64,000 nucleotides of DNA from Proteobacteria bacterium ST_bin14 (lineage in GTDB: Bacteria > Pseudomonadota > Alphaproteobacteria > Sphingomonadales > Sphingomonadaceae). Location: positions 91,952 to 155,951 of the forward strand of contig MSXR01000004.1 in NCBI GenBank assembly GCA_002083655.1. Direction: 5' to 3'. The notes beneath the pieces were generated by a model. That model searched no databases. It had not been told where the DNA came from and saw only the letters and a program-made list of their open reading frames with translations. Position 1 is the first letter of the stretch. Each line of letters starts with the position of its first letter. This document shows positions 1 through 8,900 of this stretch, piece by piece. Both the position numbers and the translations under genes were made by a program.

Positions 1-202
1 CCACCATCCGTTCGGTATTCCCGGCGCGGATCCGGTCCAGCGCCTCACCCGTGATCACATAGAAATGATAGGGCTGGGTGTTCATTGATGAAGGCGCGCG
101 CATCGCCAGCGCCAGCACTTCTGCGATCAGCGCCTGTGGCACTGGTTCTGGTTTATAACCGCGAATGCTTCGCCGCCCCAGAATCACGTCATCAAAATAC
201 AC
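1..202 (-). CDS. Nitroreductase family protein (3' end outside window)
   Basis: Only the N-terminal 67 residues are inside the window. They contain the FMN-binding start typical of nitroreductases: ILGRRSIRGY at residues 7-16 and MRAPSSMNTQPYHFYV around 33-48. Family members are FMN-dependent NAD(P)H oxidoreductases of nitroaromatics or quinones, usually cytosolic dimers. I chose the GTG at 200-202 because a strong Shine-Dalgarno (AGGAGG on the minus strand) sits 5 bases upstream; the upstream ATG at 229-231 is out of frame. It is transcribed away from the VOC gene that starts at 326. Family call is firm; the substrate is unknown. Confidence 0.85.
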   Translation of the reverse strand, partial: MYFDDVILGRRSIRGYKPEPVPQALIAEVLALAMRAPSSMNTQPYHFYVITGEALDRIRAGNTERMV

Positions 203-325
203 AAACCCCTCCTCTGCGGTGAACCCGCCATTTCTGCCCGCCAACACCGTGGATTTGGCAGCAATCAAGCGGTAAAGGAACCTCGCAATCGGCAAAATCC
301 CCGAAGAGCAAAGGAATTATGCGAC

Positions 326-709
326 ATGTTCAGCCATATCATGGTCGGTGCCAACGATCTTAGCGCTTCCAAGAAATTTTATGATGCCACGCTCGGCGCG
401 CTTGGGTATCCGGCGGGCAACCAGGATGACAAGGGCCGGGTGTTCTGGGTCAACCCCACCGGAATTTTTTCCATCTCCACGCCGATTGATGGCGAGCCTG
501 CCTGCCACGGCAATGGTTCCACGGTTGGCTTTGCAGCCGCCACACCCGAAGCCGCCGATGCGTGGCACGCCGCCGGGCTGGCTGCAGGCGGCACCGCCTG
601 CGAAGATGCACCCGGCATCCGTCAGGGCGCAATGGGGGCATTGTACCTCGCGTATCTGCGCGATCCCGATGGCAATAAATTGTGCGCGCTGCACCGTGTA
701 AAGGCGTAA
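326..709 (+). CDS. VOC family (glyoxalase/bleomycin-resistance fold) protein
   Basis: A 127-residue single-domain protein. It opens with the characteristic first strand FSHIMVGANDLSASKKFYD and closes with YLRDPDGNKLCALHR, the C-terminal metal-ligand strand of vicinal-oxygen-chelate proteins. Such proteins form paired beta-alpha-beta modules that bind a divalent metal, and act as lyases, dioxygenases or resistance proteins. AAGGAA lies about 9 bases before the ATG. It is divergent from the nitroreductase, with a 123-bp gap between the two starts. The specific reaction cannot be told from sequence. Confidence 0.88.
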   Translation: MFSHIMVGANDLSASKKFYDATLGALGYPAGNQDDKGRVFWVNPTGIFSISTPIDGEPACHGNGSTVGFAAATPEAADAWHAAGLAAGGTACEDAPGIRQGAMGALYLAYLRDPDGNKLCALHRVKA

Positions 710-729
710 TCTAGCCAAGGCACCCGGCT

Positions 730-745
730 GCACCGTCCCCGGTGC
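730..745. terminator. Short hairpin between convergent genes
   Basis: GCACCG (730-735), loop TCCC, CGGTGC (740-745): a perfect 6-bp stem between the convergent ends of the VOC gene and rnhA. There is no T tract, so a role in termination is only inferred from position. Confidence 0.3.
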
Positions 746-769
746 GGTCGGGCGTCCGTTAGCTGGCGC

Positions 770-1234
770 TCATCCCGCGGGCACCCGGCTGCGCCCGGCG
801 GCGACGGCTGCCGCGCTTGCCAACGCATCGGCGCGTTCATTTTCGGGGTGGCCGGCATGGCCCTTTACCCATTGCCATTCAATCCGATGTGGTTTGGCGG
901 CGGCGAGCAGCGCTTGCCAGATATCAGCGTTTTTCACTGGCTTCTTGTCGGCGGTCTTCCAGCCATTGCGCTGCCAGCCCTTGATCCATTTGGTCAGGCC
1001 ATCCATCACATAACGACTGTCGGTGTAAAGCGTCACCGCACACGGCCGCTTTAGCGCGCCTAGCGCCTCCACCACCGCCATCATTTCCATGCGGTTGTTG
1101 GTGGTAAGCTGCTCGCCACCAGACAGTTCGCGCTCCTTGTCGCCCATGCGTAATATCGCACCCCAGCCGCCCGGGCCGGGATTGCCCTTGCACGCGCCGT
1201 CGGTGAAAATCTCTACCTTGGGGAGTTCGGTCAT
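770..1234 (-). CDS. rnhA: Ribonuclease HI
   Basis: A 154-residue RNase HI, which cleaves the RNA strand of RNA-DNA hybrids (R-loops, primer remnants) in the cytoplasm. The DEDD catalytic residues are visible in order: IFTDGACKGNPGPGGWGA near residue 10, NNRMEMMA (Glu) near 48, LYTDSRYV (Asp) near 70 and NERADALA (Asp) near 134. Length is typical. Its ATG overlaps the stop of thrB by 4 bases, so it is the last gene of an ispH-thrB-rnhA operon. Confidence 0.97.
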   Translation of the reverse strand: MTELPKVEIFTDGACKGNPGPGGWGAILRMGDKERELSGGEQLTTNNRMEMMAVVEALGALKRPCAVTLYTDSRYVMDGLTKWIKGWQRNGWKTADKKPVKNADIWQALLAAAKPHRIEWQWVKGHAGHPENERADALASAAAVAAGRSRVPAG

Positions 1235-2199
1235 TGCAGCGTCGGCAACAGGGTGGCGAGATTGGGATCATAGAAACGCACCCGCCGCCAAAACGACAGG
1301 GGGTCCTTGCGCGTCACCAGCGCATCGGCGGGCGTATTGAGCCAGTCCCAGGCGCGCGACAGGGTGAAGCGAATGCATGCGCCGACCGCGAGATCGTTGA
1401 AGGCCGAGTGTTCGTCGTCGTTGAGCGGGAAGTGACGCGAATACCCCTCAATCAGCGCCGTGCCGACCGCCGCGTCATGTTGCCTGCCGGTCGTGTCGAA
1501 CGACCAAGCGGTGTGCATGACCGCCAGATCGTAGAGGCGGATGTCGTTGCAGGCGAAGTAGAAATCGATCAGCCCTGTCACCCGGTCGCCGAGCATCAGG
1601 ACATTGTCGGGAAACAGATCGGCATGGATCGCGCACCGGTCCAACCCGTCCTGGTCAAAGGTCGCCGCGAGATCACCGATCGCAAAGCCAAGGTCGCGGT
1701 GAAGGCCGGGCGCGATCGTATCGAGGCTGGTCCCGCACTGCTCGTACAGCGCCTGCCAGTTTGGCTGGCTCATTGAATTTTCGCGAAATCCAGTAAAGTC
1801 GGCGACCGCCATATGCAGCTGCCCCAGTGCTTCCCCCGCCGCGAACGCCTGGGCAGCAGTCGGATGGGTGAGCGACACGCCCGGCAGAAACTTGATCAGG
1901 CAGGCGGTTCGCTCGGCCAATTGCTGAATCTCGTTGCCTTGCCGGTCCTTGATCGCGGGCGGCACCGGTAGGCCCTTGTCGGCAAGGTGGTCGAGCAAAG
2001 CCATGAAAAAGGGTAGGTCGCCTGAATCGACGCGCTTTTCATATAGTGTCAGGATGAAGCGGCCCTTGGTCGTATCGACCAGGTAATTGCTGTTCTCCAC
2101 ACCCTCGGCGATGCCCTTGGCCGACACCAGTTCGCCCACGTCATAGCGCGTCAGGAAATCGGCCAGCGCCTCGGCAGAGACGTGGGTGTACACCGCCAC
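1231..2199 (-). CDS. thrB: Homoserine kinase (APH-like type)
   Basis: A 322-residue protein of the choline/aminoglycoside-kinase fold used as homoserine kinase in alphaproteobacteria, converting homoserine to O-phosphohomoserine for threonine synthesis. Seen: N-terminal YDVGELVSAKGIAEGVENSNYLV (nucleotide loop, shown here in part), the catalytic loop AIHADLFPDNVLM near residue 190 and GLIDFYFA near 210. It is unrelated to GHMP-type ThrB of enterics. Start is GTG (2197-2199) after a G-rich stretch; a second GTG six bases downstream is possible. It lies 18 bases after the ispH stop and overlaps rnhA by 4. Confidence 0.93.
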   Translation of the reverse strand: MAVYTHVSAEALADFLTRYDVGELVSAKGIAEGVENSNYLVDTTKGRFILTLYEKRVDSGDLPFFMALLDHLADKGLPVPPAIKDRQGNEIQQLAERTACLIKFLPGVSLTHPTAAQAFAAGEALGQLHMAVADFTGFRENSMSQPNWQALYEQCGTSLDTIAPGLHRDLGFAIGDLAATFDQDGLDRCAIHADLFPDNVLMLGDRVTGLIDFYFACNDIRLYDLAVMHTAWSFDTTGRQHDAAVGTALIEGYSRHFPLNDDEHSAFNDLAVGACIRFTLSRAWDWLNTPADALVTRKDPLSFWRRVRFYDPNLATLLPTLQ

Positions 2200-2217
2200 C
2201 GGATCATGCCCCCCGGA

Positions 2218-3174
2218 TCAGGCGGGGACTTCAAGGCCGCGGGGCAGCTTGAACGATATTGTTTCGCGGGTCGTTTCTTCCTCGCGCTCAGTGATCGTGT
2301 AGCGTTCGGCCAGCCGTGACACGAGTTCGCGAACCAGCACTTCTGGCGCAGAGGCGCCGGCGGAGATGCCCAGGGTTTTTACGCCCTCCAGCCAGGCGAA
2401 ATCGAGGTCTTCTGCGCGCGGGATCAGCTTGGCCGGAATGCCGTGCCGTTCTGCGACTTCCACCAGCCGAAGCGAGTTGGACGAATTGGTCGCGCCAATC
2501 ACCAGCATCGCATCACATTGTGTGGCGATGGCCTTTACTGCTGCCTGCCGGTTGGACGTGGCGTAGCAGATATCCTCACCGCGTGGTGCCTTGATGCCGG
2601 GGAAACGCTCAACCAGCTTGGCGACGATATCGGCTGTATCGTCTACCGACAGCGTCGTTTGCGTCAGGAACGACAGGTTGTTGGGGTCATCGGGAACAAA
2701 GGCGACCGCGTCCTCAATCGTTTCGATCAGCGTCATTGCGCCCGGCGGCACCTGGCCAAAGGTGCCGATGACTTCAGGGTGGCCGGCATGGCCAACAAAG
2801 ATGATGTGACGGCCTGCCTCGACCAGCCGTTCGGCCTGGCGGTGGACCTTTGACACGAGCGGGCAGGTGGCGTCGAGATAGGCCAGGCCGCGATCCTCCG
2901 CCTCGATGGGCACCGATTTGGGCACGCCGTGCGCGGAAAACACCACGGGCACACCGTCTGGCATCTCATCGAGTTCCTCGACAAAGATCGCGCCTTTTTC
3001 GCGCAGCGTGTCGACCACATATTTATTGTGGACGATTTCGTGACGGACATAGACCGGCGCGCCATATTTCTCGATCGCGAGTTCAACGATGTGGATGGCG
3101 CGGTCGACCCCCGCGCAAAAGCCGCGCGGTGCGGCGATCAAAAGGTCGAGGGTGGGTTTGAGGGCGCTAGTCAT
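2218..3174 (-). CDS. ispH: 4-hydroxy-3-methylbut-2-enyl diphosphate reductase
   Basis: A 318-residue IspH/LytB, the last step of the MEP isoprenoid pathway (HMBPP to IPP and DMAPP). All three iron-sulfur cysteines are present: PRGFCAGVDRAI near residue 21, LDATCPLVSKVH near 105 and EDICYATSNRQ near 205, together with the conserved APRGFCAG opening. It heads the ispH-thrB-rnhA operon. It is divergent from the lipoprotein gene, with a 134-bp intergenic region. Confidence 0.98.
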   Translation of the reverse strand: MTSALKPTLDLLIAAPRGFCAGVDRAIHIVELAIEKYGAPVYVRHEIVHNKYVVDTLREKGAIFVEELDEMPDGVPVVFSAHGVPKSVPIEAEDRGLAYLDATCPLVSKVHRQAERLVEAGRHIIFVGHAGHPEVIGTFGQVPPGAMTLIETIEDAVAFVPDDPNNLSFLTQTTLSVDDTADIVAKLVERFPGIKAPRGEDICYATSNRQAAVKAIATQCDAMLVIGATNSSNSLRLVEVAERHGIPAKLIPRAEDLDFAWLEGVKTLGISAGASAPEVLVRELVSRLAERYTITEREEETTRETISFKLPRGLEVPA

Positions 3175-3195
3175 AGGTCATTCCTACGCGATTGC

Positions 3196-3224
3196 TTGCG
3201 CGTGCGAAAGCCGGTTCCTATGCT
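3196..3224 (+). promoter_or_regulatory. Candidate promoter of the lipoprotein gene
   Basis: TTGCGC (3196-3201), a 17-base spacer and TATGCT (3219-3224). Spacing is ideal but both boxes are imperfect. It would give a leader of about 80 bases before the lipoprotein start. By eye only. Confidence 0.3.
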
Positions 3225-3308
3225 ATACGCCTTAAAGGCTTCCGCTTCTGCAGGCGGCGGCCCCGTTCTCGTCAAATCCCGTTTTTGTTAAAAGAGGTGC
3301 GTACGCTT

Positions 3309-3959
3309 GTGACAGCCCGGAAAATCGCTCTCCCCGTCGCCCTTGCCCTGGTTTCCATCGGGCTTTCCTCAGGCTGTACCCAAACCGGTGAAGTCACCCT
3401 GGGCGGTATCACGGCAATCCGTACCGCGTGCCCTGCCGTCGCGGTGCCCGCCGGGACGGGGGATATTACCCTGTTCAACCCGGCATCGAGCCAGGATCTA
3501 TCCGCGCTCGACGTTACGGCGTTGATGACCGACGTCCGATCAGCGTGCACGGATGTGGGGGAAAATGTGCAGACGGTCGTCAGCTTTGAGGTGCGCGCGC
3601 GCCGCAGCAATGCTCAGGGCGCGCGTGACGTAACCTTGCCCTATTTCATCACCGTGGTGCAGGGCGGCACGGCGGTGGTCGCCAAGCGGATCGGCCGGGT
3701 GTCGGTGCATTTTGACGATGGCCAGCAGCGCGCAACGGTGACCGGGCAGGCAACAGCCAATGTCCTGCGTTCAGCGGCAACCCTGTCGCGGGAGATTCGC
3801 AAATCACTCACCCGGATTCGCAAGGCCGGGGCCGATGACGCAGCGGTTGACCCGCTGTCCCGCCCCGAAATCCGTCAAGCGGTGCAGCGCGCAAGCTTTG
3901 AAGCGCTGGTGGGTTTCCAGCTAACCGACGACCAGCTGAAGTTTAACGTCACACGGTAA
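3309..3959 (+). CDS. Predicted lipoprotein of unknown function
   Basis: A 216-residue exported protein. Residues 1-23 form a lipoprotein signal: positively charged TARK, a hydrophobic core, and the lipobox LSSGC with Cys near residue 22. The mature part carries beta-rich segments (TVVSFEVRARR, YFITVVQGG) and an alpha-helical C-terminus (LSREIRKSLTRIR). I chose GTG 3309; GTG 3297 adds four residues and is possible, while the long in-frame extension further upstream would bury the signal peptide. I know similar sphingomonad proteins only as conserved hypotheticals. Probably outer-membrane anchored. Confidence 0.75.
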   Translation: MTARKIALPVALALVSIGLSSGCTQTGEVTLGGITAIRTACPAVAVPAGTGDITLFNPASSQDLSALDVTALMTDVRSACTDVGENVQTVVSFEVRARRSNAQGARDVTLPYFITVVQGGTAVVAKRIGRVSVHFDDGQQRATVTGQATANVLRSAATLSREIRKSLTRIRKAGADDAAVDPLSRPEIRQAVQRASFEALVGFQLTDDQLKFNVTR

Positions 3960-4030
3960 GCGGCACCCGATTGACTCGCCTGTTGCGGCGCGGCAAAGCT
4001 GCGTCATCGATGGCGGGCAACCGGCATGGG

Positions 4031-4250
4031 TAAGCGCGGGAGAGCGTTTCGGGTAACCCCAAAGGTTGGCCGAAACCGCCGAAGGAGCAACCGCCCCGGA
4101 ATCTCTCAGGCAATCGGGACCGCGCTGACCTGAAACGATACTCTGGAAAGCGGCAGCGCGGCGTTCGCTCTGCCCACCGAAGGGGTAAGCCGGCCTGGCA
4201 TAAAGCGGGCGGCGAAAGCTCTCAGGTTCCGTGACAGAGGGGGCGACGTG
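4031..4250 (+). promoter_or_regulatory. Tandem glycine riboswitch upstream of gcvT
   Basis: Two glycine aptamers in series. Aptamer 1 holds GGGAGAGC (4038-4045), GCCGAAGGAGCAACC (about 4078-4092), ATCTCTCAGGCAA (4101-4113) and CTCTGGAAAG (4141-4150). Aptamer 2 repeats the conserved parts: ACCGAAGGGGTAAGCC (4176-4191), AAAGCTCTCAGG (4215-4226) and GACAGAGGGG (4233-4242). Glycine riboswitches are known to switch on glycine-cleavage genes when glycine is abundant. Position, 60 bases before gcvT, fits exactly. No clear terminator stem follows, so control may be at translation initiation. Confidence 0.93.
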
Positions 4251-4309
4251 TCGCAGCCGGGAAACCGCGCTCGGCCAGTCGTAACCCCCATGTGCGGAAA
4301 AGGCCTGTC

Positions 4310-5467
4310 ATGAGCGACCAGATCGAATTTATCGATACCGTCGAAAACCTGCCGCTTGACGCATGGCACCGAGCGCGCGGCGCGCGAATGGTTGAGTTCG
4401 CCGAATATTACATGCCAATCCAATATGATGGCATCATGGCCGAACATTTGTGGACGCGCGAAAATGCGGGCCTGTTTGATGTCAGCCATATGGGGCAATT
4501 GCTGTTTGCCGCAGACGGGGACCGCGCCGATGTGGCGGCGGCGCTTGAGGCGACGTTGCCCGGCGACATCAAGGGGCTGGCGGCGGGCAAGATGCGGTAT
4601 TCGCTGCTGCTGGCCGATAATGGGGGTATCCTGGACGACCTGATGGTCACGCGGCTGCCCGATGGAGCAACGTTCGACGCCGCGTTCTACATGGTCGTCA
4701 ATGGCGCTGTGAAGGCGGATGACATCGCCCATTTCGCTGAGCATTTGCCCGATGATGTTCGGCTGAACCACCTCGACGAACAGGCGCTGCTGGCGCTGCA
4801 GGGGCCAAAGGCGGTGGACGCGCTGGCGCGGATCGTGCCGGGTGTTGAGGCGCTGATATTCATGACGGCGGCGGGGTTCGACTGGAACGGCACGCCGCTA
4901 TGGGTTAGCCGGTCGGGCTATACCGGCGAGGATGGCTTTGAAATTTCCGTGCCTGCCGACGCGGTTGAGGCACTCGCCGATGCATTGTGTGCGCAGCCGG
5001 AAGTGAAGCCCATCGGGCTGGGCGCGCGCGATTCGCTGCGGCTTGAGGCGGGGTTGCCGCTCTACGGGCATGATCTTAGTCCAGAGACGACGCCGGTCAT
5101 GGCCGATCTGGGTTTTGCCCTGTCAAAGCGCCGCCGCGAAGAGGGCGGGTTCCCGGGCGCCGAACGCATTCTGGCAGAGCGCGCTGCGGGTGCCGCCACA
5201 AAGCGCGTTGGCCTGATGATCGATGGCAAACAGCCGGTGCGCGAGGGTGCCGAGGTGATCGGCGCCGATAACGTGCCGGTCGGCAAGCTAACCTCTGGCG
5301 GGTTCGCCCCCAGCGTCGGCGCGCCGATTGCGATGGCCTATCTGCCCGCAGACATAGCGGCACCCGGTACGCAGGTTCGTATTGCCCAGCGCGGCAAAAT
5401 CCATATCGGCACCGTGACCGCGATGCCCTTCATCCCCCACCGCTACTTTCGAGGAGCAGCGAAATGA
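4310..5467 (+). CDS. gcvT: Glycine cleavage system T protein (aminomethyltransferase)
   Basis: A 385-residue T protein that transfers the methylene group from the lipoyl arm of GcvH to tetrahydrofolate and releases ammonia. Family signatures seen: MVEFAEYYMPIQYDG near residue 25, FDVSHMGQ near 60, SRSGYTGEDGFEIS near 205 and GARDSLRLEAGLPLYGHDL near 245. I prefer ATG 4310 (AAAAGG 6 bases upstream) over GTG 4292. First gene after the glycine riboswitch; its stop overlaps gcvH by 4 bases. Confidence 0.97.
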   Translation: MSDQIEFIDTVENLPLDAWHRARGARMVEFAEYYMPIQYDGIMAEHLWTRENAGLFDVSHMGQLLFAADGDRADVAAALEATLPGDIKGLAAGKMRYSLLLADNGGILDDLMVTRLPDGATFDAAFYMVVNGAVKADDIAHFAEHLPDDVRLNHLDEQALLALQGPKAVDALARIVPGVEALIFMTAAGFDWNGTPLWVSRSGYTGEDGFEISVPADAVEALADALCAQPEVKPIGLGARDSLRLEAGLPLYGHDLSPETTPVMADLGFALSKRRREEGGFPGAERILAERAAGAATKRVGLMIDGKQPVREGAEVIGADNVPVGKLTSGGFAPSVGAPIAMAYLPADIAAPGTQVRIAQRGKIHIGTVTAMPFIPHRYFRGAAK

Positions 5468-5835
5468 GCCGTTATTTCACCGAAGACCATGAATGGGTTG
5501 AGCTTGACGGCGAAATCGGCACCGTCGGCATCACCGAATACGCCCAGGAACAGCTTGGCGATATCGTGTTCGTCGACACGCCTGAAGAGGGCAAGGAACT
5601 GACCAAGGGTGACGAGGCCGCCGTGGTCGAATCGGTAAAGGCTGCGTCCGACGTCTATTCGCCAGTGTCCGGCACGGTGATTGAGGGCAATGCCGCGCTC
5701 GCTGATTCGCCAGCACTCGTCAACGAAGATGCCGAAGGTGATGGCTGGTTCTTCAAGATCACGCTGAGCGATCCGAGCGAGGTCGAATCGATGATGGACG
5801 AAGTCGCCTACGAAGCATTCGTCGCCAGGCTTTGA
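5464..5835 (+). CDS. gcvH: Glycine cleavage system H protein
   Basis: A 123-residue lipoyl carrier that shuttles the aminomethyl group between the P, T and L proteins. The lipoylation motif AAVVESVKAASDVYSPVSG is present with Lys at residue 59. The opening RYFTEDHEWVELDGE is classic. ATGA overlap with gcvT implies translational coupling. A 140-bp gap with a stem-loop separates it from gcvPA. Confidence 0.98.
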   Translation: MSRYFTEDHEWVELDGEIGTVGITEYAQEQLGDIVFVDTPEEGKELTKGDEAAVVESVKAASDVYSPVSGTVIEGNAALADSPALVNEDAEGDGWFFKITLSDPSEVESMMDEVAYEAFVARL

Positions 5836-5846
5836 TGTGCCTAAGC

Positions 5847-5866
5847 CCCTGCCGCTTGCGGTAGGG
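5847..5866 (+). other. Stem-loop between gcvH and gcvPA
   Basis: CCCTGCCG (5847-5854), loop CTTG, CGGTAGGG (5859-5866): an 8-bp stem with one G-U pair and no T tract. It could stabilise or process the upstream gcvTH message; this is inference. Confidence 0.4.
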
Positions 5867-5975
5867 TGACGGGGTAATGGCGATCCGCAATTCCCGCATC
5901 CGGTTGAAGCTGCCCACACCCTATCCCTAGTCCGAAGGCAAGGGGCCCTAAAGGCGGGGGGGCCAGGAGAAAATA

Positions 5976-7334
5976 ATGCGTTATCTGCCGCTTACCAATA
6001 CTGATCGCCAGGCAATGCTGGGTACCATTGGAGTGTCCTCGATCGACGATCTGTTCGTCGATGTGCCTGAAGTGGCGCAGCTTGATGGCCCCATTCAGGG
6101 CCTGCCGATGCACGCCAGCGAAATGGCGGTCGAGCGGCACATGACGGCGCTGTCGCGGCAAAATCTGGTTGCGGGGGATGTGCCGTTTTTTCTGGGCTGC
6201 GGGGCGTATAAGCATCATGTGCCGGCGTCGGTTGATCACATCATCCAGCGCGGCGAGTTCCTGACCGCCTATACTCCGTATCAGCCGGAAATCGCGCAGG
6301 GCACGCTGCAGATGCTGTTCGAGTTTCAGTCTCAGGTCGCCCGCCTGCTCGGCACTGATGTGGCAAACGCATCCATGTATGATGGCTCAACGGCGTGCTG
6401 GGAGGCGATCGTGATGGCGCGGCGCATCACCAAGCGCGGCAAGGCTATCCTGTCATCAGGCCTGCATCCGCATTATGTGTCAGTTGCCAAGACGATGGCG
6501 ACCTTTACCGGCGACGCGCTGGAAACCGCAGCGCCGCTGTTGAGCGCTGCGACTGATTCAGACGCGCTGATTGCGGCAATTGATGACGATACGTCGTGCG
6601 TTGTCGTTCAATATCCCGATATTCTGGGCCGCATCACTGATCTCGCGCCGATTGCGGCGGCTTGCCACGCCAAAAAGGCGTTGCTGATCGCGGTGGTGAC
6701 CGAGCCGGTTGCGCTGGGCGCGATCAAGTCGCCGGGCGAAATGGACGCCGATATTGTGGTGGGTGAGGGGCAGTCGCTCGGTGTTGGCCTGCAATTTGGC
6801 GGGCCTTATGTCGGGCTGTTCGGCTGCAAGGAAAAATACCTGCGCCAGATGCCGGGGCGGTTGTGCGGTGAGACCGTCGACGCGACCGGCAAGCGCGGTT
6901 TCGTGCTGACGCTCAGCACGCGGGAACAACATATTCGCCGTGAAAAGGCCACGTCAAATATTTGTACAAATTCAGGACTTTGTGCGCTGGCCTTTAGTGT
7001 TCACATGACATTGCTGGGGGAAAAGGGGCTGCGCAGCATGGCGGCGATCAACCACCAGAATGCCATTGCGGCGGCTGACAGGTTGGTACAGATTCCCGGT
7101 GTAACCCTTGTAAATGACAGCTTTTTCAATGAATTCACCGTGAAGCTGCCTAAAGCTGCACGCGCGATTGTGCGCAAGCTGGCTGAGCGCCGGATATTGG
7201 CGGGGGTATCGCTTGGCAGGCTGTATCCGGGCCATCCGGCGTTGGAAAACGGGCTGGTCGTCGCGGTGACTGAGATGACGAGCGCTGACGATATTGAAGC
7301 ATTGGCGACCGCGCTGACGGAGGTTTTGGCATGA
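5976..7334 (+). CDS. gcvPA: Glycine dehydrogenase (decarboxylating) subunit 1
   Basis: A 452-residue N-terminal half of the two-gene P protein. Together with GcvPB it decarboxylates glycine and loads the aminomethyl group on GcvH. Seen: MRYLPLTNTDRQAML start, FLGCGAYKHHVPASVD near residue 70, YTPYQPEIAQGTLQ near 95 and TREQHIRREKATSNICTN near 315. The PLP lysine is in the partner subunit. Its ATGA stop/start overlap with gcvPB suggests equimolar synthesis. GAGAA-type SD lies just upstream. Confidence 0.97.
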   Translation: MRYLPLTNTDRQAMLGTIGVSSIDDLFVDVPEVAQLDGPIQGLPMHASEMAVERHMTALSRQNLVAGDVPFFLGCGAYKHHVPASVDHIIQRGEFLTAYTPYQPEIAQGTLQMLFEFQSQVARLLGTDVANASMYDGSTACWEAIVMARRITKRGKAILSSGLHPHYVSVAKTMATFTGDALETAAPLLSAATDSDALIAAIDDDTSCVVVQYPDILGRITDLAPIAAACHAKKALLIAVVTEPVALGAIKSPGEMDADIVVGEGQSLGVGLQFGGPYVGLFGCKEKYLRQMPGRLCGETVDATGKRGFVLTLSTREQHIRREKATSNICTNSGLCALAFSVHMTLLGEKGLRSMAAINHQNAIAAADRLVQIPGVTLVNDSFFNEFTVKLPKAARAIVRKLAERRILAGVSLGRLYPGHPALENGLVVAVTEMTSADDIEALATALTEVLA

Positions 7335-8899
7335 CGATCAACGCAAGCGGCTGGCGGCCCAGCATGGTCGGTGGCGCAACCGAAGGCCCCGCGACGTTTA
7401 CGGGCAACAAGGCGCTGATGCTCGACGAAGCGCTGATTTTCGAGATCGGCTCGACGGAAACGACGGGTGTCGACTTTGCCCCTGTCGGAACGGCGGTGTC
7501 GCGATTGGGTGGGCTGGAACGCCGCGTCGAAATCGGCCTGCCCGGCCTGTCTGAGCCCGAAGCGGTGCGCCATTACACGCGTCTAAGCCGCCAGAATTAC
7601 GCGATTGATTTGGGCTTTTTCCCGCTCGGCAGTTGCACAATGAAGCACAATCCGCGGCTGAATGAGCGGATGGCTCGGCTCCCCGGTTTTGCCGATATCC
7701 ACCCACTCCAGCCCGTTGATACGGTGCAAGGTGCGCTGGGCGTGATCAACGAACTGGCGCACTGGCTGATCACGCTAACCGGCATGGAAGCCGTGGCGAT
7801 GAGCCCGAAAGCAGGCGCGCATGGAGAGCTTTGCGGCATTCTGGCAATCCGCGCTGCATTGGAAGCGCGCGGAGAGGGGCATCGAAAGATTATCCTGGTG
7901 CCGGAATCGGCGCATGGCACCAACCCGGCAACCGCTGCCTTTGCGGGCTATCAGGTAGAGGATATTCCCGCGACGCCAGAGGGTCGGGTTGATCTGGCAG
8001 CGCTGACGGCGCGGCTTGGGCCGGATGTGGCGGGGGTGATGATCACCAACCCCAACACCTGCGGCCTGTTTGAGCGCGACATGCGGGCAATTTCAGACGC
8101 GGTGCATGCTGCTGGCGGCCTGGTCTATTGCGATGGCGCGAATTTCAACGCCATTGTCGGGCGCGTCCGCCCCGGCGATCTGGGCATTGATGCGATGCAC
8201 ATCAACCTGCACAAAACCTTTTCGACCCCGCATGGCGGCGGTGGACCGGGATCCGGGCCGGTGGTGCTATCCGCCGCCCTTGCGCCCTTCGCGCCGCTGC
8301 CATTTGTGGAAAAGCAGGGCGACCATTTCGTCCTGATCGAAGAAGAAACCTCGGGCGATCACCATGCGGGCAGTTTTGGCCGGATGGTCGCGTTTCATGG
8401 CCAGATGGGCATGTTCACCCGCGCGCTGACTTATATCATGAGCCACGGGGCGGATGGCCTGCGGCAAGTGGCGGAGGACGCGGTGCTGAACGCCAATTAT
8501 GTGCTGCGCAGCCTTGAGGACGTGCTCGATGCGCCGTTCGCGCATAGCGGGCCATGCATGCATGAGGCGTTGTTCAGCGATAATGGCATGGCGGAAGGCT
8601 TCTCCACGCTCGATATCGCCAAGGGGCTGATCGACGAAGGTTTCCACCCGATGACGGTGTATTTCCCGCTGGTCGTGCACGGCGCAATGCTGGTTGAGCC
8701 GACCGAGACCGAGAGCAAGGCCGCGCTCGACCAGTTCATCGGTGCGCTGCGCCACGTGGCGGAACGCGCCAAGGCGGGCGATCCCGCGCTGAAAACCGCG
8801 CCGCATTACGCCCCGCGTGCGCGGCTGGATGAAACACTGGCAGCACGCAAACCCGTGCTGGTGTGGAAACCCGCCCCGCTGGCCGCAGCGGCAGAATAA
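7331..8899 (+). CDS. gcvPB: Glycine dehydrogenase (decarboxylating) subunit 2
   Basis: A 522-residue C-terminal half of the P protein, carrying the PLP site: the lysine of NLHKTFSTPHGGGGPGSGP is residue 295. Other family marks are LGSCTMKHNPRLNE near residue 100 and ESAHGTNPATA near 195. With gcvT, gcvH and gcvPA it completes all components specific to glycine cleavage; the L protein (lipoamide dehydrogenase) is normally shared and is not in this window. The next gene starts one base after its stop. Confidence 0.98.
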   Translation: MTINASGWRPSMVGGATEGPATFTGNKALMLDEALIFEIGSTETTGVDFAPVGTAVSRLGGLERRVEIGLPGLSEPEAVRHYTRLSRQNYAIDLGFFPLGSCTMKHNPRLNERMARLPGFADIHPLQPVDTVQGALGVINELAHWLITLTGMEAVAMSPKAGAHGELCGILAIRAALEARGEGHRKIILVPESAHGTNPATAAFAGYQVEDIPATPEGRVDLAALTARLGPDVAGVMITNPNTCGLFERDMRAISDAVHAAGGLVYCDGANFNAIVGRVRPGDLGIDAMHINLHKTFSTPHGGGGPGSGPVVLSAALAPFAPLPFVEKQGDHFVLIEEETSGDHHAGSFGRMVAFHGQMGMFTRALTYIMSHGADGLRQVAEDAVLNANYVLRSLEDVLDAPFAHSGPCMHEALFSDNGMAEGFSTLDIAKGLIDEGFHPMTVYFPLVVHGAMLVEPTETESKAALDQFIGALRHVAERAKAGDPALKTAPHYAPRARLDETLAARKPVLVWKPAPLAAAAE

Positions 8900-8900
8900 G

